A stretch of 64,000 nt of DNA from NCBI GenBank assembly GCA_014240375.1, contig JAAZXB010000010.1:1-64000 (forward strand). The letters run 5' to 3'. How positions within the stretch are numbered: the first letter of the stretch is position 1; the number at the start of each line of letters is the position of its first letter. Both the position numbers and the translations under genes were made by a program. Below the pieces are notes generated by a model that saw only the letters and a program-made list of their open reading frames with translations, was not told the DNA's origin and ran no database searches. Below are positions 1-7,722 of this stretch, piece by piece. The stretch comes from Planctomycetota bacterium (GTDB taxonomy: Bacteria > Planctomycetota > UBA8108 > UBA1146).

Positions 1-1383
1 CGCGCTCCCATCGAACGCCTGGATGGTGAAGGAAGCCGATTGATTGACCAGCCAGAAGATCCCATCGGGGCCGCTGGTGACCAGGTCGAGATCGCCATCG
101 CGGTCGAGATCGGAACACGCCACTGCAGCCAGATTCGCCGGGCCGAACGGTTCACTGCTCCAGTTGCCGCTGGCGTCGCGATCGAAGCGGGTCAACTGTC
201 CCTCGACGATGGCGACCACCTCATCATCTCCATCGCCATCGAGGTCGACGGCGATCAGTGCGGTGGTGGCCAGGTCGCTGACCGGATTGGAGTGGACACC
301 GGGGAACAGGTCGAGCGGCGGCGGATCGGTGAGCGGCAGGCCGGTGGCGGTATCGATCAGTGCTCCGACGAGACCAAAGGTCGGGGAGATCTGCAGTGGA
401 GAAGACGAGGTGGCTCCCACCTCGTCGGCGGTACCACGGCCAGAGAGGGAGGCGCCCTCGCCAAGTTCGACGATGGTCACGCCGACAGCGCCCGTCGAGA
501 TGCTGGGATCGATACCGAGAGAACTCTCGGGAGAAAGAGTCAGCGCGTCCGACCCGTCCGACGGGACCATGACATCGACATCGGTTTCGATGCGGATGAT
601 GTCTCCGGCACCGAGCACACCATCTCCATCATCTTCAAACAGTAACGCAGCGGCGACGCGCGGAAACAGCTGGGTCATCACCGTGACCTGGAAGGTCGCC
701 GAACCGACCCGATTGGTGCCGGTGACGGTGGCGCTGTAATCGCCGGTGCCAAAGAGTGCCAGTTCTCCCGTGAGGGTGTCGACGATGGCCGACAGTGGCG
801 CCGCAGCGGGGGTCTCGACGCTCCAGTTGTCAATTGGACCTGACCCCTCGAGGAGGGTCGGTAGCAGCACCACACCATCCCCCTCGACCAGGTTTACCTG
901 CGATTGCGGATAACTGAAGGCGGGAGGCAAGGGGAAGACGATGATGGTCATCAGGAAATCCTCCGCCGCATCGGGGAAGATCGCCGTGATGAGATGCTCG
1001 CTGGTGGTTCCACTGATCAGCGGAGTGCCCGAGATGGTGCCCGTCTCCTCATCGAGCAGCAGTCCTTCCGGAAGCGGCGGTGCGACCAGGTAGACGCTGG
1101 GGATACAGGAGATGCCGTCGGGGGTTTGAGGGACCAGCGGTTCCATCTCGACCAGCGGTTGCAGTTCCAGCAGTGCCAGCGGATATCCGGGAGGGTAGGA
1201 GGGCAGTGGTGATTCGAGACATGGATTCTCGACCACGACCACCGAACCGCTGTTGCTGAAGTTACCACTGCGGTGGCAAGACGGGATCAGGATCAGCAGG
1301 GACAGTAGCGTTACCAGTGCTCGGGTCCGAGATCCGTTATCCATCGTCATCGCAGTATCGGCGTGAGATCTGCTGGAATACAT
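1..1383 (-). CDS. FG-GAP repeat lipoprotein, partial (C-terminus outside window)
   Basis: The gene runs off the left edge, so only the first 461 codons are seen. The chosen ATG at 1383 has a GGAGGA site just upstream; ATGs at 1350 and 1344 are in frame but have none. A hydrophobic segment ends in the lipobox LIPSC (Cys36), so the product should be a lipid-anchored surface protein. Two Ig-like, putative-binding type stretches follow (for example GTISGTPLISGTT), then aspartate-rich FG-GAP/VCBS motifs (DLDGDGDDEVVA, DLDRDGDLDLVT) of the beta-propeller type that bind calcium. Such proteins are usually adhesion or surface proteins. The ligand is unknown. Confidence 0.75.
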   Translation of the reverse strand, partial: MYSSRSHADTAMTMDNGSRTRALVTLLSLLILIPSCHRSGNFSNSGSVVVVENPCLESPLPSYPPGYPLALLELQPLVEMEPLVPQTPDGISCIPSVYLVAPPLPEGLLLDEETGTISGTPLISGTTSEHLITAIFPDAAEDFLMTIIVFPLPPAFSYPQSQVNLVEGDGVVLLPTLLEGSGPIDNWSVETPAAAPLSAIVDTLTGELALFGTGDYSATVTGTNRVGSATFQVTVMTQLFPRVAAALLFEDDGDGVLGAGDIIRIETDVDVMVPSDGSDALTLSPESSLGIDPSISTGAVGVTIVELGEGASLSGRGTADEVGATSSSPLQISPTFGLVGALIDTATGLPLTDPPPLDLFPGVHSNPVSDLATTALIAVDLDGDGDDEVVAIVEGQLTRFDRDASGNWSSEPFGPANLAAVACSDLDRDGDLDLVTSGPDGIFWLVNQSASFTIQAFDGSA

Positions 1384-1485
1384 CGCTCCTCCATTCAGAG
1401 GCTCTCTGGTGCTTCGACCCGGCTCCCCCGCCCCGGATCGATCCAGGGTTTCCCCGCGAGAGTGGTGAGCACCACGCTGGTCATG

Positions 1486-2127
1486 CTACCTGCCCGATGG
1501 AGGGGGAGATACCTGCTCGGGACGTTCGATGATGAAGGGAGTGGAGGTGTCGCAGTAGAGCGAGCCACCGAGTCGACCGAGAGCCTCGACCTGGCCCGCA
1601 TCGGGGAGTCGATCGACCAGCAGATCGTGGCGTAGATGAAATCGCACCGCTTCGAGCAGAAACAGATCGACCGGTCCGTTGCCCTGTTCACGGTGGTGCA
1701 CCACCTTCGCTTCCATTGCGATGGCGGTCTCTCGTAGCCGAGGAGGACGCACCTGATCGGAAGCGACCGTCTCGAGGGCGAGATGATCAATTTCACTTTG
1801 GCCCGGTGGCAGTCCTTCACTGCTGGCCACCATGGTGGCTCCGTCCTGCTGCTGACTGATGTGGATCACGCCCTCGGAGGTGTCGAGCAAGTTACGGGCG
1901 GTGTCCTTGTGGCTGCCGTCTCTGCGGCGACCGACGCTCAGCATCACCGTCGGTGGATCGCTGCTGACCGCGCCGAAGAAGCTGAAGGGGGCCAGATTGG
2001 TGATCCCTTCACCGCTGATGGTGGAGATCCAGCAGATCGGGCGGGGAATTACCGAGGAGACCATCAGCAGGTATCGTTCCTTGCGATCGAGTTGGTCTGG
2101 ATCGAGACTGAGGTGTGAGGCTGACAT
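1486..2127 (-). CDS. Flavin reductase-like (FMN-binding split barrel) protein
   Basis: The product has 213 residues, normal for the flavoredoxin/DIM6-NTAB flavin reductase family. The family signature is near the N-terminus: SSVIPRPICWISTIS followed by NLAPFSFFGAVSSDPP, the region that holds FMN phosphate and the flavin ring. It likely binds FMN in the cytoplasm and passes electrons from NAD(P)H or a partner; the partner cannot be read from sequence. The ATG at 2127 has an AAGGAA site upstream, and the open frame farther upstream is only the antisense of the neighbouring aminotransferase. It is divergent from that gene across a 159-bp gap. Confidence 0.8.
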   Translation of the reverse strand: MSASHLSLDPDQLDRKERYLLMVSSVIPRPICWISTISGEGITNLAPFSFFGAVSSDPPTVMLSVGRRRDGSHKDTARNLLDTSEGVIHISQQQDGATMVASSEGLPPGQSEIDHLALETVASDQVRPPRLRETAIAMEAKVVHHREQGNGPVDLFLLEAVRFHLRHDLLVDRLPDAGQVEALGRLGGSLYCDTSTPFIIERPEQVSPPPSGR

Positions 2128-2286
2128 CGAGGTTCCTTCCCGACGGTCGCTTCTGACGGGTCTTTTCGACGCCTGAAATCGGACCGAGTGGTGGTAGCGG
2201 TCGATCCTGTTGCGATTTCTCGGCGGTTGCAAGGGCGTTCCCTTGACGATCGACGAGCAGCAGCGGACCATCTCGGTGGAGGAACG

Positions 2287-3456
2287 ATGATCTATCTCGA
2301 CCATGCCGCCACCGCTCACCCACGCCATCCGGGGGTCGAAGAGGCGATGAAGGGGGCCCTGCATCTGGCCGGAAGTGTTGGCCGAGGAGCGCATGGAGGT
2401 GCACAGGCGGCCTCCCAGATCGTCGCTTCCTGTCGCCAGCGACTGGCAGATCTGCTGGGAGTCGCCGATCCCCAGCGGATGGTGCTGTTTCCCTCCTCGA
2501 CGCTCGGTCTGTCGACCATCATCGCCGATCTGTGCCGGGATCCGCAGTCCGATGCGATCCTCTGGATCGGTGCGCTCGAGCACAATGCGGTGTGGCGCCC
2601 GGCAGTGCGAGCGCTCGGCGAGGAGCGGGTGCGTTGCCTGCCGGTCGATGCGGCCGGTCTGGTCGACCTCGAAGCGCTGGCACGGCTGGAGCCTGGCCCC
2701 GCGCTCGGTGTCGTGTTGCAGCACGCCAGTAACGTGACGGGAATCATCCAGCCGATCGAGGAGGTGGGAGCGTGGTGCCAGAAACACTCGCTGCCGCTGG
2801 TGGTCGATGGCGCCCAGTCGGCGGGGATCGTGCCGCTTCATCTGGGACGAATCGATGGATTGGTGGCGTTCACCATGGCCGGCCACAAGCACCTCGGCGG
2901 ACCGCCGGGCATCGGACCCTGCTACCTGGCACCTGGCTACGAACCGCAGCCGCTGTGGATCGGTGGCAACGGGGTCGACAGTGCGCACCCGACGATTCCC
3001 GCCACGGGTCCTGGACGCTTCGAGTCGGGAACTCCCAACCTGCCGGGAATCGCCGGGCTCGACGCGGCATTGAACTTCTTCGAAGAACATCCGGTGGCTG
3101 TTCGATTCGAGCAGTGGAGCCAGTTGCGCGAGGTCTGGCGCCAGGCCATCGCCGACATCGCTGGTGTGGAACTTCGCGGAGAGAGTCGCGGAGAGGGTCG
3201 AAGAGATGCACGGACCCCGGTGCTCGCTCTCGATTTTCCGGGGCTGCCACCGGAGCAGGCCGCCGCAATACTTGAAGTGTGCAGCGGTGCACGCTGTCGT
3301 GCCGGATTGCAGTGCGCCCCGCTGGCGCACCGACACATCGGGACGCTCGAAGTGGGGGGGACGATGCGCATCGCTCCCGGACTCGAGAGCGATGAACAGC
3401 AACGGGACCAGGTGGTCGAGGCATTGCGACAGATCGCCAGCGGGAGTGGTGAATGA
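2287..3456 (+). CDS. Aminotransferase class V, cysteine desulfurase / selenocysteine lyase group
   Basis: PLP enzyme of 389 residues. It starts MIYLDHAATAHPR at an ATG preceded by GGAGGA. The lysine that should bind PLP is in TMAGHKHLGGPPG, the cofactor aspartate in VVDGAQSAG, and a reactive cysteine lies in GARCRAGLQCAPLAH. The pattern is closest to the short TIGR01977 (EF2568-like) clade rather than to IscS or SufS; in Enterococcus faecalis that clade sits beside selD. A role in sulfur or selenium mobilisation is therefore plausible, and it matters because two genes in this window appear to encode selenocysteine. The substrate cannot be settled from sequence alone. No iscU, sufBCD or selD is adjacent. 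Confidence 0.8.
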   Translation: MIYLDHAATAHPRHPGVEEAMKGALHLAGSVGRGAHGGAQAASQIVASCRQRLADLLGVADPQRMVLFPSSTLGLSTIIADLCRDPQSDAILWIGALEHNAVWRPAVRALGEERVRCLPVDAAGLVDLEALARLEPGPALGVVLQHASNVTGIIQPIEEVGAWCQKHSLPLVVDGAQSAGIVPLHLGRIDGLVAFTMAGHKHLGGPPGIGPCYLAPGYEPQPLWIGGNGVDSAHPTIPATGPGRFESGTPNLPGIAGLDAALNFFEEHPVAVRFEQWSQLREVWRQAIADIAGVELRGESRGEGRRDARTPVLALDFPGLPPEQAAAILEVCSGARCRAGLQCAPLAHRHIGTLEVGGTMRIAPGLESDEQQRDQVVEALRQIASGSGE

Positions 3457-3473
3457 GGAAACGGATGCGCCTC

Positions 3474-3518
3474 TTGCTCGATAAATTCTTGTTCGATGAA
3501 TTCTTGCTCGATGAAATC
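3474..3518 (+). repeat. 15-bp tandem repeat, 3 copies
   Basis: The unit is ttgctcgataaattc and close variants, at 3474, 3489 and 3504, in the gap after the class V aminotransferase. The copies differ at three positions. No function is visible. Confidence 0.9.
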
Positions 3519-3579
3519 GAGGTGGAGAGAAGAAGTGAGTCCTTCGAGTCGTGGGTGTCCTCGGGCACTGCGGATTCGG

Positions 3580-3613
3580 AGGGCACCGACCATCGCAGGG
3601 CACCGACCATCGC
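3580..3613 (+). repeat. 17-bp tandem repeat, 2 perfect copies
   Basis: The unit agggcaccgaccatcgc occurs at 3580 and 3597, just upstream of the acetyltransferase start and in the place of its ribosome-binding region. Confidence 0.9.
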
Positions 3614-3628
3614 AGGGCAGCGCTGGCG

Positions 3629-4069
3629 ATGTTGATGTTCGAGGCCTATCAGGGGACCGTTGATGATGATGGAGAAACTCTCGAAGATGCGCTGGCAGAG
3701 GTCGAAGGTACCTTCAACGGTCGTTACGGCCGATGGATCGCCGATGCATCCTTCATCCTCCGATCATCGGAGGGAAGTGGAATCATTGCCGCGAGTCTCC
3801 TCACTTTGTACCAGGGTTTGCCGTTGCTGGCATTTTCGATGACGCACCCCCGCTACCCGCGTCGCGGGCATGCCAGATCGTTGATCACTGCAAGCATCGC
3901 GGCACTGCAGGATCGCGGCACTGCAGGATCGCGGCACTGCAGGATCGCGGCACTGCAGGATCGCGGCACTGCAGGATCGCGGCACTGCAGGATCGCGGCA
4001 CTGCAGCATCGCGGCACTGCAGGAGCGCGGCTTTACCGAGTTGCCCCTTGCGGTGCATCGAGCCAATGA
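3629..4069 (+). CDS. GNAT-family acetyltransferase, frame-shifted by a 16-bp tandem repeat
   Basis: The first 90 or so residues look like a GNAT N-acetyltransferase: after an acidic N-terminus comes IIAASLLTLYQGLPLLAFS, then HPRYPRRGHARSLI, which matches the acetyl-CoA loop R/Q-x-x-G-x-G/A with an extra R. At codon IAALQ the gene enters eight 16-bp repeats. Sixteen is not a multiple of three, so the frame moves with each copy and the product now ends in unrelated residues at 4069. The proper GNAT C-terminus follows the repeats in another frame (4008-4130). The start is ATG 3629 or 3635; neither has a strong ribosome-binding site. The gene is either a recent pseudogene or switchable. Acyl acceptor unknown. 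Confidence 0.7.
   Translation: MLMFEAYQGTVDDDGETLEDALAEVEGTFNGRYGRWIADASFILRSSEGSGIIAASLLTLYQGLPLLAFSMTHPRYPRRGHARSLITASIAALQDRGTAGSRHCRIAALQDRGTAGSRHCRIAALQHRGTAGARLYRVAPCGASSQ
3896..4023 (+). repeat. 16-bp tandem repeat, 8 copies, inside the GNAT gene
   Basis: The unit atcgcggcactgcagg starts at 3896, 3912, 3928, 3944, 3960, 3976, 3992 and 4008. The first seven are nearly identical, and the last leads into gagcgcggcttt. Each contains a PstI site. Coding sense exists at the first unit (I-A-A-L-Q in the upstream frame) and at the last (I-A-A-L-Q-E-R-G-F in the downstream frame), so one ancestral unit was expanded by seven. Confidence 0.95.
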
Positions 4070-4130
4070 AGCGGCGATCGGTCTCTACCGGAGCATCGGG
4101 TTCTGCGAAATCGATGGGAGAGACGAGTGA
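4008..4130 (+). other. Displaced C-terminal reading frame of the GNAT gene
   Basis: Starting from the last repeat unit, this frame encodes IAALQERGFTELPLAVHRAN and then EAAIGLYRSIGFCEIDGRDE with a TGA at 4128-4130. The stretch N-x-x-A-I-G-L-Y-R-S-I-G-F is the classic final motif of GNAT enzymes, so this is the true C-terminus of the upstream gene. It is one frame away from the N-terminal part. Having 1, 4, 7 or 10 repeat units instead of 8 would join the two. Confidence 0.85.
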
Positions 4131-4137
4131 AGAAGAA

Positions 4138-4219
4138 TGAGCGAGGGGGGATTCGAACCCCCACCCCTCTCGGGACCAGAACCTAAATCTGGCGCGTCTG
4201 CCAGTTCCGCCACCCGCCC
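4138..4219 (-). tRNA. tRNA-Leu (anticodon UAG)
   Basis: The cloverleaf runs from 4219 to the discriminator A at 4138. The anticodon arm is CCAGA TTTAGGT TCTGG, giving anticodon TAG, which reads CUA. The long variable arm TCCCGAGAGGGG marks a class II leucine tRNA, and the T arm is GGGGG TTCGAAT CCCCC. The acceptor stem GGGCGGG pairs with CTCGCTC through two G-U pairs. CCA is not encoded. The gene converges with the GNAT gene, with 7 bp between them. Confidence 0.95.
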
Positions 4220-4246
4220 ACATATTTCTTCTCGCGTCGCTCTTAC

Positions 4247-4294
4247 CGCGCTGTTCTTTCCGCGCTGTTCTTTCCGCGATGTTCTTTTTGCGAT
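4247..4294 (+). repeat. 14-bp tandem repeat, about 3.4 copies, 5' of tRNA-Leu
   Basis: The unit is cgcgctgttctttc at 4247 and 4261, with a diverged copy cgcgatgttctttt at 4275. It sits 28-75 bp upstream of the tRNA-Leu 5' end, where its promoter should be. Confidence 0.85.
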
Positions 4295-4398
4295 GGTCTT
4301 CGATCCACCTGTCGATCTGTTCGCTGCGGCGCTGGCCGCTCGACGGGTCAGGAGAAGCTCGCCCAGAAATTACTCCCGCTGGCCCTGACGGGCAACTC

Positions 4399-4452
4399 GA
4401 CTCGTTTATTCGTGGTGACTCGTTTATTCGTGGTAACTCGTTGTTTCGAGGC
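4399..4452 (+). repeat. 18-bp tandem repeat, 3 copies
   Basis: The unit gactcgtttattcgtggt is perfect at 4399 and 4417, with a diverged third copy at 4435. It lies in the gap between tRNA-Leu and the FlgN-like gene. Confidence 0.85.
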
Positions 4453-4602
4453 CTCGAGGAGACCTCGAGAAGGTCTCGAGGGGATCCGGGTGGCACCCCG
4501 CGGGTCGGGCGGAAATTCCCCCGTAGGGGTGAAAAATGCCGCTTCAGCGAGAAAATGACCCGATGACTCCAGATTTGCTCGCCGATGGTCGAAGAAACAG
4601 CA

Positions 4603-4617
4603 TGGCATCGTCCGTGC
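4603..4617 (+). promoter_or_regulatory. Possible sigma-54 (-24/-12) promoter
   Basis: The sequence tggcatcgtccgtgc has the invariant GG (4604-4605) and GC (4616-4617) with the required 10 bases between them. It would start transcription only about 9 nt before the ATG at 4637, which is short for a leader, so the call is weak. Sigma-54 control would fit a flagellar gene. Confidence 0.25.
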
Positions 4618-4636
4618 CTTGAAAGCGTGATTCACC

Positions 4637-5170
4637 ATGACCGACCCACAGTTCCCACAGCAGCAGATCGTCGACCTGTCCACCGAACTCTCGCAGATCA
4701 TGAGCAGAATCACTCAGTTACATGAGGAGCAGGCGCAGGTTCTGGTCGATCTGGACGAGGCGGGGATGGTTGCCGATTACGACTCGATCGAGAAGTCTCG
4801 TGATCGGGATGGACGCATTCTGAATCGACTGATCGATGAAGAGCGTCAGCGATCGATCGTCGGAGAGGAACTGGGTGAGGCGATCGGCCTCGACAATCCC
4901 GAGAGTTTCTGCGTGGCGGATGCCATCGATTTCTTGCCGGAATCGCTGGCACAACAGATGACTCAACTGTGCCAGATGATTCGCGAGCAGGCGCATGGCC
5001 TGAGGGCTCAGAACCGTATCGGAGAGCTGCTCGGCATGCATGCGTTCGATCGGGTCGAGGTGTTCCTCAGCCCCGGAGCGCAGGATCTGGTCGAATCGGA
5101 AACCGATTCGACCCTGCCAGCGGCACCACAAGCTCCGCGGAATCAAGATCGCTTCGATCCAACAAACTGA
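4637..5170 (+). CDS. Coiled-coil protein, possibly FlgN-like flagellar chaperone
   Basis: A 177-residue, mostly helical cytoplasmic protein with no signal peptide or membrane segment. It is rich in Glu, Gln and Leu, with long predicted coiled coils around residues 10-60 and 100-125. The size, the helical pattern, and the conserved-looking turn RAQNRIGELLGMHAFDRVE resemble FlgN-type chaperones of the flagellar hook-junction proteins, but no unique motif proves it. No other flagellar gene lies in the window. The upstream sigma-54-like site is weak support. The product is well expressed-looking and not a shadow of another frame. The function should be treated as open. Confidence 0.55.
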   Translation: MTDPQFPQQQIVDLSTELSQIMSRITQLHEEQAQVLVDLDEAGMVADYDSIEKSRDRDGRILNRLIDEERQRSIVGEELGEAIGLDNPESFCVADAIDFLPESLAQQMTQLCQMIREQAHGLRAQNRIGELLGMHAFDRVEVFLSPGAQDLVESETDSTLPAAPQAPRNQDRFDPTN

Positions 5171-5407
5171 TCGACGCCCCAGTTCCTCCCTTCCTGAACC
5201 TCTCGACCGCCGGTCGATGCGCAGATCAGTGGTGTAGACTCGACACCTTTCGGCTGGCAGTTCCCTCCTGTAGATCGGTTGTGCTTTCATTGCCTGATAA
5301 GGAGGCGTTCATCTTCGCCTCGCCCCTCGATCCTCGATGACGGATGGTGGGAACCATGCCGAGGATTGGATCGTCCTTGTCGCTGGGTAGCGAGGAAGGG
5401 GACAGGC

Positions 5408-5908
5408 ATGGGATATCGACTGTTTGTGTTTGATCTGGACGAGACACTCTGGTGTGAGGACCTGGAGGAGGCCTGTCCCTATCATGGGCCCTTTCAGATG
5501 AAGGGTCATCATCTGGCGACCTGTGCTACTGCATCGGTGCGGCTGCGGCGCGGGACCCGGCAATTGATGAGATCGATCCACAACTGCGGAGGGATCTGTT
5601 CCCTCGCCTGTCGGGGCGATGCCGAGGTCTGTGGTGAATTGCTCGATGCCTTCGGAATCCGAGATCATTTCTTCTATCCGAGATACGGTCTGATGGAGAA
5701 GGGAGAGGCGATCCTGGAGGTTCTGAAGGAGATCGAGGAGTGTCTGGGGGTCGAAATTCGCCCGGATGAGGTCCTTTTCGTCGATGATGCACCGGCCAAT
5801 ACCAAGGAGGCTCGTCGGATCGGAGCCGCTACCCTCCTCTACGGCCGGGATGTGCGGAATCTCGGTGAGTTGCAAACTCTCGTGACGATGAACTGCAAGA
5901 CCGCTTGA
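5408..5908 (+). CDS. HAD-superfamily phosphatase (MDP-1-like)
   Basis: A 166-residue protein beginning MGYRLFVFDLDETLW, in which the two aspartates of DLDET are the nucleophile and the acid/base of HAD hydrolases. Motif III-type DEVLFVDDAPANTKEARRIG near residues 120-140 completes the site, and there is no large cap domain. The DETLW variant, with Trp after Leu, is typical of the magnesium-dependent phosphatase-1 group, which acts on small phosphorylated or glycated substrates. The ATG at 5408 has an AGGAAGGGGA site. It lies 87 bp before the ABC operon in the same direction and may be co-transcribed. Confidence 0.75.
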   Translation: MGYRLFVFDLDETLWCEDLEEACPYHGPFQMKGHHLATCATASVRLRRGTRQLMRSIHNCGGICSLACRGDAEVCGELLDAFGIRDHFFYPRYGLMEKGEAILEVLKEIEECLGVEIRPDEVLFVDDAPANTKEARRIGAATLLYGRDVRNLGELQTLVTMNCKTA

Positions 5909-5995
5909 ATTCGAGGGCTGATTCTCTTCATCTTGTGGCTTCTCGGTCGAACCTGTCGGCCGTGGACCTGCAATGAAGGAAAGAATGGAGCCCGG

Positions 5996-6982
5996 ATGGA
6001 TCAGAGTCATCCAGGAGGTGTGAGTGTTACCGCTCCCCCCTCCACACTCGAGAAGGTGGTCATCGAAGCCGACTGCTTGAGTCGTTCGTTTGGTCAGACG
6101 AGAGCCGCAGAAAAGGTGTCGTTCAAGGTGAAGCGAGGAGAGATCCTCGGTTTCCTCGGACCCAACGGAGCGGGCAAGAGCACCACGCTTCGCATGATCA
6201 CTGGCTTGCTCGCCCCCGATGAGGGAACGGCGAAGATCTGCGGGATCGATATCGCCAGCGATCCCATCGCAGCCAAGATGAAATTCGGATACCTACCCGA
6301 AAGCGTCCCTCTCTACGATGAGATGGAAGTGATCGATTACCTGCGATTTGTTGGCACCGCCCGGGGGCTCGTCGGCTCCGATCTGGCCGAGCGAATCGAG
6401 CGGATCTCCCATCGACTCGGATTGAAGGCGATGTTGCGCCGTCGATGTGGAACCTTGTCGAAAGGTTTTCGTCAGCGAGTCGGATTGGCCCAGGCGCTGA
6501 TTCATGACCCGGATGTGGTGATCCTCGACGAGCCGACCAACGGCCTCGACCCGCGACAGATCATCGAAGTGAGAGATCTGATCCGGGAGTTGGCCAAGGA
6601 ATGCGCCGTCATCTTCAGTACCCACATCCTGCAGGAGATCGCCGCGATCTGTTCGAGGATCATCGTCATCCATTCGGGACGATTGATCGCCGATGGAACT
6701 CCTGAGGAACTGGCCGGAGAGTTGCGTGAAGGATGGCAGGTGGTGGTCGAAGGTAGCGGAGTGGATCCGCAGCGATGTGCTGAGTTGCAACTGGCAGAAG
6801 GTACTCCCGGGTCCCCGGGAGAAACGGTTCACCAGTGGCTTGGAGATTCGAATCCAGATCTCGATCATTTGCAGAAGATGCTCGAGGAGAGTGGATCTCC
6901 GCTGATTCAGGTGGGTGTAGGCCGTGAGAGCCTCGAGCAGGTCTATCTGCGTCTCACCGGTGGAGAGGAGTTGCAGAGATGA
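5996..6982 (+). CDS. ABC transporter ATP-binding protein (GldA-like)
   Basis: A 328-residue ATPase with Walker A GPNGAGKST at residue 55, Q-loop region YLPESVPLYDEM, signature LSKGFRQRVG, Walker B VVILDEPTNGLDP and switch histidine in IFSTHIL. The ATG at 5996 has GGAG 5 nt upstream. It is the first gene of a tight four-gene set with an ABC-2 permease, a GldG-type protein and a DUF4340 protein, the same order as the gld-type ABC modules. It overlaps the permease by an ATGA. It should power export or a surface-related process at the inner membrane; the cargo is unknown. Confidence 0.9.
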   Translation: MDQSHPGGVSVTAPPSTLEKVVIEADCLSRSFGQTRAAEKVSFKVKRGEILGFLGPNGAGKSTTLRMITGLLAPDEGTAKICGIDIASDPIAAKMKFGYLPESVPLYDEMEVIDYLRFVGTARGLVGSDLAERIERISHRLGLKAMLRRRCGTLSKGFRQRVGLAQALIHDPDVVILDEPTNGLDPRQIIEVRDLIRELAKECAVIFSTHILQEIAAICSRIIVIHSGRLIADGTPEELAGELREGWQVVVEGSGVDPQRCAELQLAEGTPGSPGETVHQWLGDSNPDLDHLQKMLEESGSPLIQVGVGRESLEQVYLRLTGGEELQR

Positions 6983-7713
6983 AAAACATCCTGACCGTTG
7001 CCAGAAGAGAGTGCGGAGCCTACTTCGGTATCCCGATCGCGTGGATCTTCATCGCACTGCAGATCGCAATCCTGTCCTTTTTCTTCTTCCTCTACTCACC
7101 CTTCTTCATCATCGAGAGTGCCGACATGAGGGTCTGGTTCGGATTGACCCCCTTCACCATGATGGTCTTTGCACCCGCGGTAACGATGCGGTTGTGGTCG
7201 GAAGAGTTGAGGACCGGTAGCACCGAGGTGTTGCTGTCGTTGCCGTTGCCGGTCAAGGATCTGGTCATCGGCAAGTGGCTGGCCTCGGTGGTCGTAATGC
7301 TGGCGAGTGTGGTGTGCAGTCTTGGCATCCCCGCTACCATCTCCTGGATGTCTGCCAGTCCGGTGGACTGGGGACCGATCATGGGCGGCTACATCGGAAC
7401 TGTTCTGGCGGGAATGATGTTTCTGGCACTCGGGTGCTGGGTATCTGCACTTTCTCAGAACCAGGTGGTTTCTCTGCTGGTCGGGGTGACTGCGGGCATC
7501 GTCTTGGTACTCGCCCTCAGCCCTGACTTCGCAGCATTTCTCACCAGTACCAGCGAACCGCTGGCAAGAACGGTCGAAGCACTGGGAGTGCAATCGCACT
7601 TCAGGTCGATTGAGCGAGGAGTACTGGCGATCAGCGATGTCGTCTACTTCTTGTCGGGCTCCTGTTTGTTCCTGGCACTGACGGTGTTCCAGGTCGAACT
7701 GAAGAAGCAGTAG
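6979..7713 (+). CDS. ABC-2 type permease (GldF-like)
   Basis: A 244-residue integral membrane protein with about six hydrophobic helices, starting MKNILTVARRECGAYFG. The cytosolic motif RLWSEELRTGSTEVLLSLPL is a hallmark of ABC-2 permeases of the GldF/NosY type, where E-E-x-x-x-G-T-x-E-x-L contacts the ATPase. Its start overlaps the stop of the ATPase gene (ATGA), so translation is probably coupled. Confidence 0.88.
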   Translation: MKNILTVARRECGAYFGIPIAWIFIALQIAILSFFFFLYSPFFIIESADMRVWFGLTPFTMMVFAPAVTMRLWSEELRTGSTEVLLSLPLPVKDLVIGKWLASVVVMLASVVCSLGIPATISWMSASPVDWGPIMGGYIGTVLAGMMFLALGCWVSALSQNQVVSLLVGVTAGIVLVLALSPDFAAFLTSTSEPLARTVEALGVQSHFRSIERGVLAISDVVYFLSGSCLFLALTVFQVELKKQ

Positions 7714-7722
7714 GGGGGGAAG

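Larger units (their letters stand above)
4220..4636. other. 417-bp gene-free stretch upstream of tRNA-Leu and the FlgN-like gene
   Basis: It holds the 5' flank of tRNA-Leu, two separate minisatellites (4247-4294 and 4399-4452), a run of gcctcgag-type inverted repeats at about 4450-4482, a short hairpin ccccgtagggg near 4517, and a sigma-54-like site at 4603. No supported gene was found. Confidence 0.6.

Noticed and set aside
1486-3603. A 705-codon minus-strand reading frame as one gene
   Set aside because: Only the last 213 codons match flavin reductase. The rest is antisense to the class V aminotransferase, and a good start lies at 2127.
3896-4023. CRISPR-like array
   Set aside because: The 16-bp units abut with no spacers, contain coding sense for the GNAT gene, and no cas genes are nearby. 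It is a tandem repeat.
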